Positions 63,748-64,000 of a stretch of 64,000 nucleotides of DNA are shown in pieces. The DNA lies in contig NZ_CP104383.1 in the NCBI RefSeq assembly GCF_030582395.1, positions 248,001-312,000 of the forward strand. Reading direction: 5' to 3'. A program made the position numbers and the translations under genes. The notes under the pieces were generated by a model, which made no database searches, had not been told where the DNA came from, and saw only the letters and a list, made by a program, of their open reading frames with translations. The DNA is from Ralstonia pickettii (GTDB taxonomy: Bacteria > Pseudomonadota > Gammaproteobacteria > Burkholderiales > Burkholderiaceae). The stretch's first letter is position 1. Each line of letters begins with the position of its first letter.

Positions 63748-64000
63748 CGCCCCTCGCCACCATGATCGCGCGATCGGCGAGGCGCTGACCTTCCAACTGA
63801 CGATGGCGTCGACGCGCGGTAGATGACCGTGCGGTAACGGCCATGCTTTGGCCGGCCGGATCTCGTTCCGTGCCCAGCACTCCCAAACCCTTCACGCAAA
63901 TCGGCCCGCAGAAGCTCTCGCTTTCGGGTACTTGACATTGCCCGTTACAAGGCACGATGGATCTAGGTCAACCCGGATCCCAACTGCCGTGCTCAAAAAA
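63748..64000. other. No gene seen at the window end
   Basis: The last 253 bp hold no convincing ORF, repeat or hairpin. Confidence 0.5.

Noticed and set aside
1..64000. CRISPR arrays, tRNA and rRNA genes
   Set aside because: No regular repeat-spacer pattern and no recognisable tRNA or rRNA segment was seen when reading both strands.

Overview
The window reads as accessory DNA (a megaplasmid or an integrative element) from a Burkholderiales host of the Cupriavidus/Ralstonia type. This is inferred from the high GC content, a lead/cadmium (pbr-like) operon whose regulator closely resembles Cupriavidus PbrR, a Cus-type copper/silver efflux system, and a plasmid-type PRTRC cassette. No rRNA, tRNA or CRISPR array was seen.

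1-19610: right part of a metal-resistance transposon. It carries a truncated Cu(I) P-type ATPase (minus strand), four small secreted or Met/His-rich copper-associated proteins, cusCBA-cusF in one overlapping operon, and a pbr-like block (pbrB and pbrA on minus, pbrR and pbrT on plus, around a perfect MerR-type operator). A tyrosine recombinase and a Tn3-family TnpA follow. A 38-bp terminal-repeat candidate ends at 19610 and cuts into the 3' end of a resident gene. The other transposon end is outside the window.

19889-26057 (minus): an SbcC/Rad50-like ATPase, a 170-aa companion and an SbcD-like phosphoesterase, then a Gp3-like metal-binding protein and a small ORF. 26058-26625 is a divergent regulatory region. 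26626-30480 (plus): an AcaB/DUF1845-like protein, then an envelope set (Pro/Ala-rich single-pass protein, bactofilin, lipoprotein, secreted protein) and a DUF551-like protein.

30655-45600 (minus): a VWA/metallopeptidase - DUF3150 - MoxR-type ATPase trio, several hypothetical and small membrane proteins, a glycine-zipper lipoprotein gene broken by an in-frame amber codon, and a 691-aa SPFH protein with vault-like tandem repeats. 45636-51465 (minus): a PRTRC cassette with an E1-like ThiF protein, a JAMM protease (A), an E2-like protein (B), F, a ubiquitin-like C, E and ParB. It is followed upstream by a methyltransferase-like gene. 54048-63747 (plus): a UvrD-like helicase, a DUF1173 protein, several uncharacterised proteins and a Lar-like zinc protein.

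The most unusual signal is a 19-bp element, TCGATGCGTCNNNGACGCG, present eight times between 22.8 and 53.3 kb. It is always in the same orientation and always lies 5' of minus-strand genes. In five copies a -10-like hexamer sits exactly 12 nt upstream, so the element would form a hairpin at the extreme 5' end of each mRNA. A second GC-rich hairpin near the start codon, usually flanked by GGGATG, completes the leader. This looks like an undescribed shared leader regulon across the PRTRC/SPFH/MoxR backbone.
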